64,000 nt of DNA from Sva-07 sp963710625 (GCA_963710625.1 CAVQBG010000028.1:43835-107834), one strand, 5' to 3'; positions 7,056-16,003 are shown, numbered from the stretch's first letter. The notes: generated by a model not told the origin, from the sequence alone. Program-made: numbers and translations.

Positions 7056-9119
7056 ATGCGGTCGACCGAACAGATCAGGAACGTGGTACTCGTCGGCCAC
7101 AACTCGAGTGGCAAGACGAGCCTCGCAGAGGCATTGCTCTTCCGCGCCGACGTGATCGCGCGACCGGGCGCAATCGAGAAGGGGTCCACGGTGATGGACC
7201 ACGACCCCGAAGAACGCGAGCGTCAGCAGTCGATCTCGTTGTCGGTTGCGTCGTTCGACTGGAACGATCACCGCATCAACCTCATCGACACCCCCGGCTA
7301 CGCCGATTTCCGGGGCGAAGCACTGCTCGGCCTCGCCGCCGCCGACCTCGCCGTGTTCGTCATCGACGGCGTCGCGGGTGTGCAGTCGCAGGACGTCGTG
7401 CTGTGGCGCCACGCCGCCGACATGGGCATCCCGCGGATCGTGTTCGTCAACAAGCTCGACCGTGAGCGCTCGTCGTTCGACCGCACCCTCGCCCAGGTGC
7501 GCGAGGTGTTCGGCTCGCACGCCGACCCCACCGAACTGCCGATCGGCGAGGAATCGAGCTTCCACGGCGTCACCGACGTGCTCACCCATCACGCGTTCGT
7601 GTACGACTCCGGCCGTGCCGAGCCGGCCGAGGTCCCCGCCGACCTCGCCGAGGTCGAACGAGCCGAACACGAACACCTCGTCGAGGACGTGATCGAGCTC
7701 GACGACGACCTCCTCGAGCAGTACCTCTCCGGCGACGAGCCCTCCCCCGAGCAGCTCGAACGTCTCCTGCACGACGCGGTCGACCGCGCCCTCGCGTTCC
7801 CGGTGTTGTGTGGATCGGCGACCGCACCGATCGGCGCCGACCAGCTCGCCGACTTCATCTGCCGCGTCGGCCCGGCGCCCGGCGACGCCGGCCCCACGGT
7901 GGTCGAGGCCGCGGGCGGCACCGTCGAGATCGCACCCGAGCCCGACGGTCCGCCGCTGGTGCTCGTCTTCAAGACCACGATCGACGAGTTCCTCGGACAG
8001 ATCTCGTTCCTCAAGGTGCTCTCCGGCACGATCCGCGCCGACGACGTGCTCGTCAACTCCCGGTCCGGGACCAAGGAACGCCTCCACAATCTGATCTCGA
8101 TGACCGGTGGCTCCCAGACCCACGTCGACACGATCGGCGCCGGCGACATCGTCGCGGTCACCAAGCTCGCCGACACCCGCACCGGCGACACGCTCGCCCC
8201 CGACGGCACGCCGGTGACCGCCGTGCTCCCGGCATTGCCCCGGCCGGTGTACGGCGTGGCGATCGCCGCGGCGAAGCAGTCCGACGAGGACCGGCTCGCC
8301 ACCACGCTGCACCGCCTCGTGATCGAGGACCCGACGCTCGCGGTCCACCACGAGGACTCGACCGGCCAGACCGTGCTCAGCGGCGGCGGCGAGACGCACG
8401 TCCGCGTGGCCCTGTCACGCATCGAGCGCGCCGGGGTCGAACTCGACGTCGACGACGTCCGCGTCGCCTACCGCGCCACCCTGGCGGCGCCGGTCGAGGT
8501 GGAGGGCAAGTACAAGAAGCAGAGCGGCGGCCACGGGCAGTTCGGTGTGGCGACCGTTCGCTTCGAACCGCTTCCCGCCGGCGCGGGGTTCGAGTTCGTC
8601 AGCGAGGTGACCGGCGGCGTGATCCCGAAGAACCTCGTTCCGGCGGTGGGCGCCGGCGTCGAGGAGGCGATGGCCCGAGGCGGGCGCGACGGCTTCCCGA
8701 TCGTCGACGTTCGTGCGGTGTGCACCGGCGGCAAGTACCACTCGGTCGACTCGTCGGAGATGAGCTTCAAGATGGCCGGCTCGCTGGCGCTGCGCGACGC
8801 GGTAGACCAAGTCGGCGTCGATGTGCTCGAACCGGTGAGCGAGATGATCGTCAAGGTGCCGGCCGTCCATCACGGCGACGTACTCGGCGACCTCAACTCA
8901 CGGCGGGCACAGGTACTCGGCACCGAGACCGACGAGTCCGGTGTGACCACCGTACACGCGCTCGTCCCGACGGCGGAGATCCTGCGCTACGCGATCGACC
9001 TGCGTTCACTCAGCGGTGGCAGCGGCTCGTTCGGCATCGACCACCACGGCTACCAGCCGATCCCCGCCAACCTCGTCGACAGGGTCCGCCAAGCCGCCAT
9101 CGCCGCCACCGACACCTGA
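7056..9119 (+). CDS. elongation factor G-like translational GTPase
   Basis: 687 residues. The GTPase signatures are clear: G1 GHNSSGKTS near residue 15, G3 DTPGYADF near residue 74, G4 NKLD near 133 and G5 GSA near 256. They are followed by the EF-G domains II-V, with GKYKKQSGGHGQFG marking domain IV and GSGSFGIDHHGY near the end. It belongs to the EF-G-like subgroup (FusA2 type) rather than being the canonical fusA: no str-operon neighbours are present and G1 has GHNSSGKT in place of the usual GHIDAGKT. A role in translation under stress or in ribosome-related GTP hydrolysis is inferred only. The ATG at 7056 has the A/G-rich ribosome-binding sequence GAAAGGGG just upstream; the open frame further left is a shadow. 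Confidence 0.88.
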   Translation: MRSTEQIRNVVLVGHNSSGKTSLAEALLFRADVIARPGAIEKGSTVMDHDPEERERQQSISLSVASFDWNDHRINLIDTPGYADFRGEALLGLAAADLAVFVIDGVAGVQSQDVVLWRHAADMGIPRIVFVNKLDRERSSFDRTLAQVREVFGSHADPTELPIGEESSFHGVTDVLTHHAFVYDSGRAEPAEVPADLAEVERAEHEHLVEDVIELDDDLLEQYLSGDEPSPEQLERLLHDAVDRALAFPVLCGSATAPIGADQLADFICRVGPAPGDAGPTVVEAAGGTVEIAPEPDGPPLVLVFKTTIDEFLGQISFLKVLSGTIRADDVLVNSRSGTKERLHNLISMTGGSQTHVDTIGAGDIVAVTKLADTRTGDTLAPDGTPVTAVLPALPRPVYGVAIAAAKQSDEDRLATTLHRLVIEDPTLAVHHEDSTGQTVLSGGGETHVRVALSRIERAGVELDVDDVRVAYRATLAAPVEVEGKYKKQSGGHGQFGVATVRFEPLPAGAGFEFVSEVTGGVIPKNLVPAVGAGVEEAMARGGRDGFPIVDVRAVCTGGKYHSVDSSEMSFKMAGSLALRDAVDQVGVDVLEPVSEMIVKVPAVHHGDVLGDLNSRRAQVLGTETDESGVTTVHALVPTAEILRYAIDLRSLSGGSGSFGIDHHGYQPIPANLVDRVRQAAIAATDT

Positions 9120-9172
9120 CGGCCGACCCCACCATCACCACGCCCACCCGCCCGCCCGCCCGACCAAACCAC

Positions 9173-9222
9173 GTTTGCGTCGAGGATTCGGTGACCCGTC
9201 GCACCCGAAACGCGACGCAAAC
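9173..9222 (+). repeat. 50-nt palindromic repeat, family 2, copy 1
   Basis: Begins GTTTGCGTCG and ends CGACGCAAAC (10-bp perfect arms), with the conserved centre GTGACCCGTCGCACCCG. It forms a direct tandem pair with copy 2, separated by 22 bases, between the convergent EF-G-like and acylphosphatase genes. Confidence 0.88.
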
Positions 9223-9244
9223 GGAAACCACCCGGCCCAACCAC

Positions 9245-9294
9245 GTTTGCGTCGAGGATTCGGTGACCCGGCCCACCCGAAACGCGACGCAAAT
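9245..9294 (+). repeat. 50-nt palindromic repeat, family 2, copy 2
   Basis: Nearly identical to copy 1: same arms apart from a final T in place of C, and centre GTGACCCGGCCCACCCG. The close similarity suggests local duplication. Together the pair fills most of the 208-base gap between the 3' ends of two convergent genes. Confidence 0.87.
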
Positions 9295-9327
9295 GGGGGG
9301 CGGGGAGGCGGGGGGACGAGTGGTGGG

Positions 9328-9603
9328 TCAGTACTCGATGCGGAACGTCCGTTCGGCGCGGAGAGGTTCGTCGGTGACGGCGATCCCCGTGACCTGCGCC
9401 CGAGGGGGACCGTGCCGACACCAGTCGAGGAACTGATCGACCACGTCGCGCGGCCCCTCGGCGACGACCTCGACGGTCCGATCCGGTCGGTTGCGCACCC
9501 AGCCGCGCACGCCGAGCCGTTGCGCTTCGGCCTGGCATCTGTCACGGAAGAACACGCCTTGCACCCGACCCGAGACGATCGCGCGGCACCGCACCTCACT
9601 CAT
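9328..9603 (-). CDS. acyP: acylphosphatase
   Basis: 91 residues, the usual length. The signature GRVQGVFFRDRC carries the phosphate-loop arginine and GWVRNRPDRTVEV carries the catalytic asparagine. It hydrolyses acyl phosphates such as acetyl- or carbamoyl-phosphate in the cytoplasm. The ATG at 9603 starts the protein immediately before the conserved RCRAIVSGRVQG core. It stands alone on its strand between two family 2 palindromes. Confidence 0.92.
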   Translation of the reverse strand: MSEVRCRAIVSGRVQGVFFRDRCQAEAQRLGVRGWVRNRPDRTVEVVAEGPRDVVDQFLDWCRHGPPRAQVTGIAVTDEPLRAERTFRIEY

Positions 9604-9627
9604 CGCCACCCAGTCTCGCAGCGCCAC

Positions 9628-9672
9628 AACCCACCCCACCCCACCTCACCCCACCTCACCTCACCCCACCCC
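9628..9672. repeat. CCCCACC/CCTCACC low-complexity tract
   Basis: About 45 bases of repeated CCCCACCTCA-type units directly abut the third copy of the 50-nt palindrome, between the start of acylphosphatase and the end of the ATPase regulator. The irregular pattern looks like slippage-generated DNA and no function is evident. Confidence 0.7.
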
Positions 9673-9722
9673 GTTTGCGCTGCATTCTGCGTGACCCGTC
9701 CCACCCGAAGTGCGACGCAAAC
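9673..9722 (+). repeat. 50-nt palindromic repeat, family 2, copy 3
   Basis: Starts GTTTGCGCTGC and ends GCGACGCAAAC, centre GTGACCCGTCCCACCCG. The outer seven bases pair perfectly and an inner GC step pairs again after a two-base mismatch, a pattern shared with copies 5 and 6. Lies 20 bases before the end of the next minus-strand gene. Confidence 0.87.
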
Positions 9723-9742
9723 GAGCGAGGGCGCGCGAGTGG

Positions 9743-12274
9743 TCAGGGGGTGAGGGCGAGGCGGGTGCGCTCGACCGTGGTGGCGACCGGGAGCACGGCG
9801 CCGGCGGCGCGACAGGCGGCGGCCTGATCGGCGCCGAGCTGCCGGTCGATCGACTCGCGCGTGTCCAGCACCAGGTCGCGCAGCGTCACCATCAGCGGCG
9901 GCGCCCCGACGGCGCTGTGTGCCTCGATCGAACCGAGCACCTCAGCGGCCACGGCGGGCTGGCCGATCCGATCGAGTGCGATCACGCAGCGCATCAGGGT
10001 GTGCCACTGCTGCGCCCACTCGCCGGTGCGGTACCAGACGTCGACCTGCTCGGCGAGCTCCGCGCAGCCGGACTCGAGGTCGCCGTGCGACACCCGCAAC
10101 GCACCGATCTCGGTCCGGGCGAACGCGCTCATCCACCGATTGCCGACCGAACGCGCAAGCCGGTCGCCGTGCGCGAAGGCACTCAGCGCATGCGCATCAT
10201 CACCGTGGATCGAGAACCCCTCGGCCACCCACGAGCACGCCAGATCGGTGACGCCGCCAGTGCGTTCGGCCGCCCGGCGCGCCAACTGGCTGAGCCGGTG
10301 GCCCTCGTCGTAGTCGCCGCACGAGCTCGCCGCGACCGATGCCATGTAGTACGCGTGAGCGCGCCGCGAATCGTTTCCCGACCCCTCGGCCAGCTCGATC
10401 AAGTCGGCGTTCTCGGCGACCCCGCGGTCCAGTTCGTCGATCGCGTAGTACACGTTTGCCCGCACCCGCTCGGCCAGCCCGACCGGCTCCACACCGAGCG
10501 ACTGCTCGGCCGCCTTGGCGTCGCCGGCCAGCTCCAACGACCGATCGAACTCGCCGCGACAGAACGCGCCGTACGCCCGCACGCTCAGCACCAGCGGGTA
10601 CGCCGCGTGCTCGGACCCTCCCGGCATCTCCGACATCGCGTCGGCCCAGGTGAACACCTCGTAGTGGAGCGTGCGCATCCCGTACTCGCGCATCGCACAC
10701 GCCAGGCCGAATGCCGTGTCGACGTCGCCGATCTCCACCGAGAACCGCTGCGCGGCGCGGAGGTCGGCGAACGACGCGTCGGCACGAGCCACCGCCGCTC
10801 CCTCGTCGGCCGAGTTCAGACCCGTCTCGATCGTCGCGGCCGCACCGGCGAACTGACGGGCGTGCGTGGAATAGAGGGCCACGCTGCGCTCGTCGTCGAG
10901 ACGACTCCGGCCGTACTCCCGCAGCGTCTCGAGCATCTCGTAGCGCGTCCCGCCAGCGGGTGAACGCCTCACCGCCAGCATCGACCGCTCGGTGAGCCGC
11001 GTGAGGACGTCGAGCACGTCGTCGTCACCAGCGGAGATCGACTCAGCGGCGGCCAGATCGAACTGTCCGGCGAACACGGCCAGCGACGCGAAGACCCGCT
11101 TCTCGTCGTCGTCGAGCAGCTCGTACGACCATCCGATCGCGTCCTGCAACGTGCGATGACGGGGATCGGCACCCCGCCGGATCCCCTTGAGGAGGCGGAA
11201 GCGCTCGTCGAGCCGACTGGCGATCTCGGTGACGTCGATCGCCCTCGCCCGCGATGCCGCCAGTTCCAGTGCGAGCGGGATGCCGTCGAGTCGCCGGCAG
11301 ATCTCCACCACCGCCGGCGCGTTCTGCTCCGTCAGCTCGAAGCCCGGGTCGGCCGCCTGCGCCCGCTCGAGGAACAACGCCACCGCCGGGACGTTCGCCA
11401 GGTCGACGAACGGCGTCGCATCGAGGTCGTCGACCGACAGCGGCGCAACCGGACGCACGTGTTCGCCCATCACCGCCAACGGTTCGCGACTGGTGGCGAC
11501 GATCGAGACGAGAGGCGCTGAGCGAAGGATCCGCTCCACCAGCTCGGCCACCGGCTCGACGAGGTGCTCGCAGTTGTCGAGCAGCAACAAGGTGTTGCGG
11601 CCGCGGAGCACGTCGACGATCGCATCCTCGATCGACAGGCCGAGGCCGGTGTTGACTCCGAGCACCCCGGCAACCGATGCGAACGCCGCATCACGATCGT
11701 CGACGGTGACCAACTCCACCACGAAGACGCCGTCGGTGTAGTGGGACGAGACCGCTCTGGCCAGCTCCAGCCCGAGCGAGGTCTTGCCGACACCGGCGCT
11801 CCCCACGAGCGTGATCAGCCGGCGCTCACCGAGTTCCTCGATCAACGCAGCCAGGAACTCGTCTCGGCCGATCAGCCGCTGCAGCGCGATCGGCAGGTCG
11901 TGCGACGGCTCGTCGACCGCAGTGTCTCCAGCGTCGACGCCGTCACGCGGGTCGGATCGCCCGTCGACCACCCGGACCTCGGCCACGAACTCGTACCCCT
12001 TGCCGTGCACGGTGCGGATCACCGCCTGGCGGGTCCCGTCGTCACCGACCGCTCGACGCGCCGACTTCAGACGCGACGTGAGTGCGGACTCGCTGACGAA
12101 ACGGTCACCCCAGATCTCGTCGAGCAGTTCCTCCTTGCGCACCACCTCGCCGCGGCGTTCGGCGAGGAACTGCAGGACGTCGAACACCTGTGGCTCGACC
12201 GGCACCTCGATGCCACGACGCCGCAGCACGACCCGGTCGAGGTCGAGTTCGCAGTCGTTGAATTCGATGATCAT
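9743..12274 (-). CDS. winged-helix / NB-ARC-type ATPase transcriptional regulator
   Basis: 843 residues. The N-terminus (about 1-95) is an OmpR-type winged-helix DNA-binding domain: LDRVVLRRRGIEVPVEPQVFDVL and the wing TVHGKGYEFVA are typical. A STAND/NB-ARC ATPase follows, with Walker A GSAGVGKTS near residue 150 and Walker B TLLLLDNCEHL near 225. The C-terminal 400 residues are alpha-helical TPR-like repeats. This matches large one-protein regulators of the AfsR/LuxR-ATPase type without the BTAD domain. Target genes are unknown; the flavin monooxygenase-like gene lies just upstream on the same strand. The start chosen is the ATG at 12274 (MIIEFNDCELD) with a G-rich stretch before it; a GTG 78 bases further upstream would add a non-conserved tail. 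Confidence 0.82.
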   Translation of the reverse strand: MIIEFNDCELDLDRVVLRRRGIEVPVEPQVFDVLQFLAERRGEVVRKEELLDEIWGDRFVSESALTSRLKSARRAVGDDGTRQAVIRTVHGKGYEFVAEVRVVDGRSDPRDGVDAGDTAVDEPSHDLPIALQRLIGRDEFLAALIEELGERRLITLVGSAGVGKTSLGLELARAVSSHYTDGVFVVELVTVDDRDAAFASVAGVLGVNTGLGLSIEDAIVDVLRGRNTLLLLDNCEHLVEPVAELVERILRSAPLVSIVATSREPLAVMGEHVRPVAPLSVDDLDATPFVDLANVPAVALFLERAQAADPGFELTEQNAPAVVEICRRLDGIPLALELAASRARAIDVTEIASRLDERFRLLKGIRRGADPRHRTLQDAIGWSYELLDDDEKRVFASLAVFAGQFDLAAAESISAGDDDVLDVLTRLTERSMLAVRRSPAGGTRYEMLETLREYGRSRLDDERSVALYSTHARQFAGAAATIETGLNSADEGAAVARADASFADLRAAQRFSVEIGDVDTAFGLACAMREYGMRTLHYEVFTWADAMSEMPGGSEHAAYPLVLSVRAYGAFCRGEFDRSLELAGDAKAAEQSLGVEPVGLAERVRANVYYAIDELDRGVAENADLIELAEGSGNDSRRAHAYYMASVAASSCGDYDEGHRLSQLARRAAERTGGVTDLACSWVAEGFSIHGDDAHALSAFAHGDRLARSVGNRWMSAFARTEIGALRVSHGDLESGCAELAEQVDVWYRTGEWAQQWHTLMRCVIALDRIGQPAVAAEVLGSIEAHSAVGAPPLMVTLRDLVLDTRESIDRQLGADQAAACRAAGAVLPVATTVERTRLALTP

Positions 12275-12364
12275 CCGCACGCCCCCCGCCGGCGAACGGT
12301 GCCCGTTCACCGACCTGTCACCCGAGCTTGCCACGTTCGAAGGTTCCGGCACGCCGCCGCCGGG

Positions 12365-13612
12365 TCACACCCGGCTGGCAGTGGTGGCGAGATGGCCGAC
12401 GAGATGCGTTGCGAGGTCGTCGGCGTCCGGCCCGACCCCGTCGAGGAAACTCGACTTGCGGCGGCGGAGGAACGGCAGCCCGAGCACATACATGCCCGGC
12501 ACGGGAAGCACACCGCCGTCGTGCACGAGTCGCCCCTTCCGGTCGAGCAGCCGCGGATCGAGCCACGGGTACCTCGGCCGGAACCCGGTGGCCCACAGGA
12601 CAGTGCCGATCGGGCGGAGGTCGGCCTCCAGCACCGGCGGCCCCACCGCCGTAGGGGTAGGTCGCGACAGCTCGCCGAGCTCGCCGTCGAGACCGTGGGC
12701 GGTGGCGTACTCGTCGCACAGGTCGAGCAGGCGACCCTGTTTCAGGTCGGCGGACGCGCACATGTTCGCGAACGATCCGGAGAACTGCGCCCGTTGCTCG
12801 CTGCACCCGACGAGACGGCCGACGAGGCGAGCCCCGTTTGCCGCCACGGCGTTGAGGTCGAGATCGCGGCGTTCCGGTGTGCCGACCAGCTGCAGCGACG
12901 GAAGCCGCCGGGCGCGGCCGATGTCGGGCACCTCGTCGTAGCGCTCGTCGAGGTAGCCGACGGCATCCATCCACCAGTGGATGTCCATGCCCCGGTAGGT
13001 GCGGGGCAGGCGGACGTGGTCGCCCACGGCGAGCGTCACTTCGCGACCCGAACGGCTGAGTTCGTCGGCGATCTGCAGCCCGGACGCCGACGCACCGACG
13101 ACCAGCACGCCGCCATCGGCGAGCTGATCGGGGGTGCGGTAGTGGATCGGCGACACGTGATCGAGGTGATCCGGCATGTCGTTCGCGATCGGTGGGACGT
13201 GCGGATCGCTGCAGGCACCCGTGGCGAGCACCACCGCCCGCGCCTGCCACTCTCCGTCGTCGGTCGCCACGACGTGCGCCGTGTCGGACGACTCGATGTT
13301 CGTCACGCTGGTGCCGTGCCGAACCGGCGAGTCGAACGAGCGCCGGTAGTCGTCGAGGTGAGCGGCAACCTCGGGCGCGGTCATGTAGCCGTCGGGGTCG
13401 TCGCCGCAGTAGGCCCAGCCGGGGAGCCGGCTCAGCCAGTTGGGCGTCAGCAACCGGAGTGAGTCCCAACGCTGCGTCCTCCACGAGTTCGCGGTCTCGC
13501 CGCGTTCGAGCACGACGTGATCGACGGATCGGCGGGTCAGGCAGTGGCTCATCGCCAGACCCGCCTGCCCGCCGCCGATCACGACGACATCGGTGGTTCG
13601 TGGTGCGTTCAT
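12365..13612 (-). CDS. flavin-containing monooxygenase-like oxidoreductase (CzcO/TrkA type)
   Basis: 415 residues. The FAD Rossmann motif VVVIGGGQAGLAMS is at residues 10-23, and the NADPH motif VLVVGASASGLQIADEL is in the middle. Between them is LLTPNWLSRLPGW and near the end the ATG-type motif LWATGFRPRYPWL. These are features of class B monooxygenase-related putative flavoproteins. Substrate unknown. ATG at 13612 is preferred over the in-frame GTG at 13621 because GGAG sits eight bases before the ATG but abuts the GTG. It is followed after 90 bases by the ATPase regulator, which might control it. Confidence 0.85.
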   Translation of the reverse strand: MNAPRTTDVVVIGGGQAGLAMSHCLTRRSVDHVVLERGETANSWRTQRWDSLRLLTPNWLSRLPGWAYCGDDPDGYMTAPEVAAHLDDYRRSFDSPVRHGTSVTNIESSDTAHVVATDDGEWQARAVVLATGACSDPHVPPIANDMPDHLDHVSPIHYRTPDQLADGGVLVVGASASGLQIADELSRSGREVTLAVGDHVRLPRTYRGMDIHWWMDAVGYLDERYDEVPDIGRARRLPSLQLVGTPERRDLDLNAVAANGARLVGRLVGCSEQRAQFSGSFANMCASADLKQGRLLDLCDEYATAHGLDGELGELSRPTPTAVGPPVLEADLRPIGTVLWATGFRPRYPWLDPRLLDRKGRLVHDGGVLPVPGMYVLGLPFLRRRKSSFLDGVGPDADDLATHLVGHLATTASRV

Positions 13613-13655
13613 GAGACTCACTCCGGTGGTCGCTGCCAGCCGATCGGTGGACCGA

Positions 13656-14231
13656 TCAGTTGACCGAGACGACGATCGACGTCGGGTTGGCGATCACGTC
13701 GAAGGATGCCGACCGCTTCTGCGACTGGGCGACGATGCCCTCGAGCTCGGCCTTGGTGGCGTCGGCGTCGATGTCGTAGTGCACCCGGATCCCGGAGAAC
13801 CCGTTGCGGACGTCGCTGTCGATACCGAGGATCCCGGCGAGGTCCATCTCGGCCTCCACGGTTGCCTTGACCGAACGCAACTGGACGCCGCGGTGGGTGG
13901 CCACCGACGCAACGCCGGCGGTCAGGCAGCCGGCCAGGCCGATCAGCAGCATCTCCGGCGGGGTCGGGCCGTTGTCGGCGGAGGCGAAGAGCTCCGGGTG
14001 GTCGGTGTCGGCCGAGTACGGCTGGCGGTGCGTCTGCTCGCCGCCGGCGCCGCTGAACTTCTCGACCGTCGTGCGGCTGTGGGTGCCGTTGACCCACTCG
14101 CAGTCGGCGCGCCACGTGAACTGAGCGAGCTCCGGCATCTCGGTCATGTGATCCCGGGCGCCGAGCAGAGCTTCGACGTTGACGCCGTTGTCGACGGCGG
14201 GGGTCTCGGTGCTGGTTTCGGTGATGGTCAT
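13656..14231 (-). CDS. OsmC/Ohr family protein
   Basis: 191 residues. The region ADNGPTPPEMLLIGLAGCLTAG contains one reactive cysteine (LAGCL) of the OsmC fold, and KATVEAEMDLAGILGI with the C-terminal SASFDVIANPT completes the domain. The N-terminal extension carries a THSRTTVEKFSGAGGEQ segment. Members reduce organic hydroperoxides or act on small thiol substrates; the precise subfamily is not clear and the second cysteine is not obvious to me. The ATG at 14231 has AAGGAG nine bases upstream. It is divergent from the methyltransferase gene across a palindrome at 14327-14379. Confidence 0.82.
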   Translation of the reverse strand: MTITETSTETPAVDNGVNVEALLGARDHMTEMPELAQFTWRADCEWVNGTHSRTTVEKFSGAGGEQTHRQPYSADTDHPELFASADNGPTPPEMLLIGLAGCLTAGVASVATHRGVQLRSVKATVEAEMDLAGILGIDSDVRNGFSGIRVHYDIDADATKAELEGIVAQSQKRSASFDVIANPTSIVVSVN

Positions 14232-14326
14232 GGTGGTTGCTCCTTCATGTCCGGACGGGCTCGGTGTCCCGTGCGGAGGTTGGTGTGGTTGTCGATCACC
14301 ACCGTGACGGAACGCCCGAGCCGATG

Positions 14327-14379
14327 CTTGGAGACGATGTGGAGATGACCGGAAGATGCATCTCCATCCCTTCTCCAAG
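14327..14379. promoter_or_regulatory. 21-nt imperfect inverted repeat in the osmC-like/methyltransferase divergent region
   Basis: Left arm CTTGGAGA plus GGAGATG, right arm CATCTCC plus TCTCCAAG, each 21 nt with a variable six-base middle and an 11-nt spacer. It lies about 95 bases before the OsmC start and just before the methyltransferase start. Likely a two-half-site operator serving both promoters, or a stem-loop in the methyltransferase leader. Confidence 0.5.
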
Positions 14380-14403
14380 ACCTGACGGGTGGGCGTCGTC
14401 ACG

Positions 14404-15261
14404 ATGGAGCCCATGACCGTGAACGACACGACCCACGCACTGTCCGACGAGAATCCCCCGGCCGACACACCGGAAGGCCACGACTGGGAGGTCGCCGGCA
14501 CCGCCTGGGGGCGGCGATCACGCGACTGGGCGTGCCTTTTCGAGCACTACGCGGTCGACGTGATCCAGGCGATCTTCCGACGTGTCGGCATCGACGAGGG
14601 AACGTCGATGCTCGACATCGCCTGCGGGTCGGGGCTCGCCGTCCGCTACGCCGACGAGATGGGCGCCGCCGCCGCCGGGATCGACGCGGCGGCACCCCTC
14701 GTCGAGATCGCCCGCGACCGCGCCCCCGCCGCTGACCTGCGCATCGGCAACATGTTCGAGCTGCCGTGGGCGGACGAGTCCTTCGACGCGGTCACGTCGA
14801 TCAACGGGGTGTGGGGCGGGTGCGAGGGCGCGCTCGTTGAGGCCCATCGAGTGCTGAAGCCCGGTGGCCGTATCGGGATCAGCTTCTGGGGCAAGGGACG
14901 TCTCGACCTGCGCGCCTGCTTCATCGCCTTCGCGCTGAACGCGCCGGAGACGCACATGGAAGGGATGCGACGCACCAACGACATCGCCCGCCCGGGCGTC
15001 GCCGAGGCGATGCTCGAGTCGACCGGCTTCGAGGTGCTCGAACGAGGCGGTCGGACCTCGACCGTCGAGTGGCCGGACGCCGAGATCGCCTGGCGGGCGA
15101 TCTCGAGCGTCGGCCCTGCGGTGCCGGCCCTGGAGAAGGTCGGCGCCGACGTCCTACGGCCGCAGGTGATGGAGTCCGTCGAGGGCTTGAAGGACCGCCA
15201 CGGCATCTACCGGTTCTGCAACGACCAGCAGTTCGTGATCGCCCGCAAACCCCGCGCCTGA
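14404..15261 (+). CDS. class I SAM-dependent methyltransferase
   Basis: 285 residues from ATG 14404. The SAM-binding motif I is MLDIACGSGLAVRYA near residue 72. The acidic end of strand 2 is AAGIDAAAPLVEIAR, and LPWADESFDAVTSINGVW is motif II-like. The segment RVLKPGGRIGISFWGKG follows as in Methyltransf_11 proteins. The acceptor substrate cannot be inferred. Alternative starts are ATG at 14413 and GTG at 14389; none has a convincing ribosome-binding site, so the first residues are uncertain. The gene ends shortly before a 50-nt palindrome and a cupin gene on the same strand. Confidence 0.82.
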   Translation: MEPMTVNDTTHALSDENPPADTPEGHDWEVAGTAWGRRSRDWACLFEHYAVDVIQAIFRRVGIDEGTSMLDIACGSGLAVRYADEMGAAAAGIDAAAPLVEIARDRAPAADLRIGNMFELPWADESFDAVTSINGVWGGCEGALVEAHRVLKPGGRIGISFWGKGRLDLRACFIAFALNAPETHMEGMRRTNDIARPGVAEAMLESTGFEVLERGGRTSTVEWPDAEIAWRAISSVGPAVPALEKVGADVLRPQVMESVEGLKDRHGIYRFCNDQQFVIARKPRA

Positions 15262-15278
15262 TTCCCCCTCCCCCCTTC

Positions 15279-15328
15279 GTTTGCGACGAGATCTCGGTGA
15301 CCCGCTCCACCCGGAATGCAGCGCAAAC
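15279..15328 (+). repeat. 50-nt palindromic repeat, family 2, copy 4
   Basis: Starts GTTTGCGACG, ends AGCGCAAAC, centre GTGACCCGCTCCACCCG. It occupies most of the gap between the methyltransferase and cupin genes, 18 bases after the methyltransferase stop, in the same orientation as copies 1-3. Confidence 0.86.
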
Positions 15329-15358
15329 GGCGAGTTTGGGGGCCGTTACGGTGGCGAC

Positions 15359-15886
15359 GTGGATCCGCGAGTGGCCGAGCTGATCGAGCGGTACGGGCTC
15401 GAGCCGCTGCCGGTGGAGGGCACGCTGTTCGCGAGCACCTACCGGTCGACGGACGACACGCCGAGCGGCGGGCCGGTCGGTACGGCGATGATCGGGATGT
15501 ACGCCCATGAACCGCTGAGCCACTCACTGTTCCACCGGCTCCCCACCGACGAGATCTGGCACTTCTACGGCGGCGACCCGATCCGTCTCATCCTCCTCCA
15601 GCCGGACGGGACCTCTGCCGATGTGTGGCTCGGACACGACGCAGGGGCCGGCCAACGGGTCCAGTTCGTGATCCCAGCGGGAACCTGGCAGGCCGGCGAG
15701 CTGCATCCCGCCGGTGTGTACGGCCTGTTCGGATGCACGATGGCACCCGGCTTCACCGGGGCCGGGTTCGTGGCCGGGACCCGCGCCGGACTCCTCGCCT
15801 CGCACCCTGACCGGACAGCCGACATCGAGCGGCTCACCGTGGCCGACGGCCACTCGACCACGATGCCCGACGGCTTCGCCACCTGA
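15359..15886 (+). CDS. DUF985-type cupin domain protein
   Basis: 175 residues. LIERYGLEPLPVEGTLFASTYRS, the core SLFHRLPTDEIWHFYGGDPIRLILL and QFVIPAGTWQAGEL match the small cupin family formerly DUF985, whose members are suspected sugar or nucleotide-sugar isomerase-like proteins. No reaction can be assigned. I start it at GTG 15359 because the frame further upstream runs through the 50-nt palindrome; a second GTG lies at 15371. Ribosome-binding sequence is weak. It ends 30 bases before another copy of the palindrome. Confidence 0.8.
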   Translation: MDPRVAELIERYGLEPLPVEGTLFASTYRSTDDTPSGGPVGTAMIGMYAHEPLSHSLFHRLPTDEIWHFYGGDPIRLILLQPDGTSADVWLGHDAGAGQRVQFVIPAGTWQAGELHPAGVYGLFGCTMAPGFTGAGFVAGTRAGLLASHPDRTADIERLTVADGHSTTMPDGFAT

Positions 15887-15915
15887 CCACCCGCCACCTC
15901 GGCACCGACCACCAC

Positions 15916-15965
15916 GTTTGCGTGGCGTTTCCGGTGACCCGGCCCACCCGGACTGCAACGCAAAC
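15916..15965 (+). repeat. 50-nt palindromic repeat, family 2, copy 5
   Basis: Starts GTTTGCGTGGC, ends GCAACGCAAAC, centre GTGACCCGGCCCACCCG. Lies between the convergent cupin and oxidoreductase genes. Confidence 0.87.
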
Positions 15966-16003
15966 GACGTAGGGCACACGGGTTGGAGGTGGGCGACGAC
16001 CGG

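Noticed and set aside
9173..9294. Two direct 50-nt repeats with a 22-nt spacer as a minimal CRISPR array
   Set aside because: Only two units, strongly palindromic over the full length, dispersed single copies elsewhere, and no cas genes.
13642..13657. GATCGGT/ACCGATC palindrome between the flavoprotein and OsmC-like genes
   Set aside because: Short, overlaps the OsmC stop codon region, and is as expected by chance in DNA rich in GATCGG; no regulator context.
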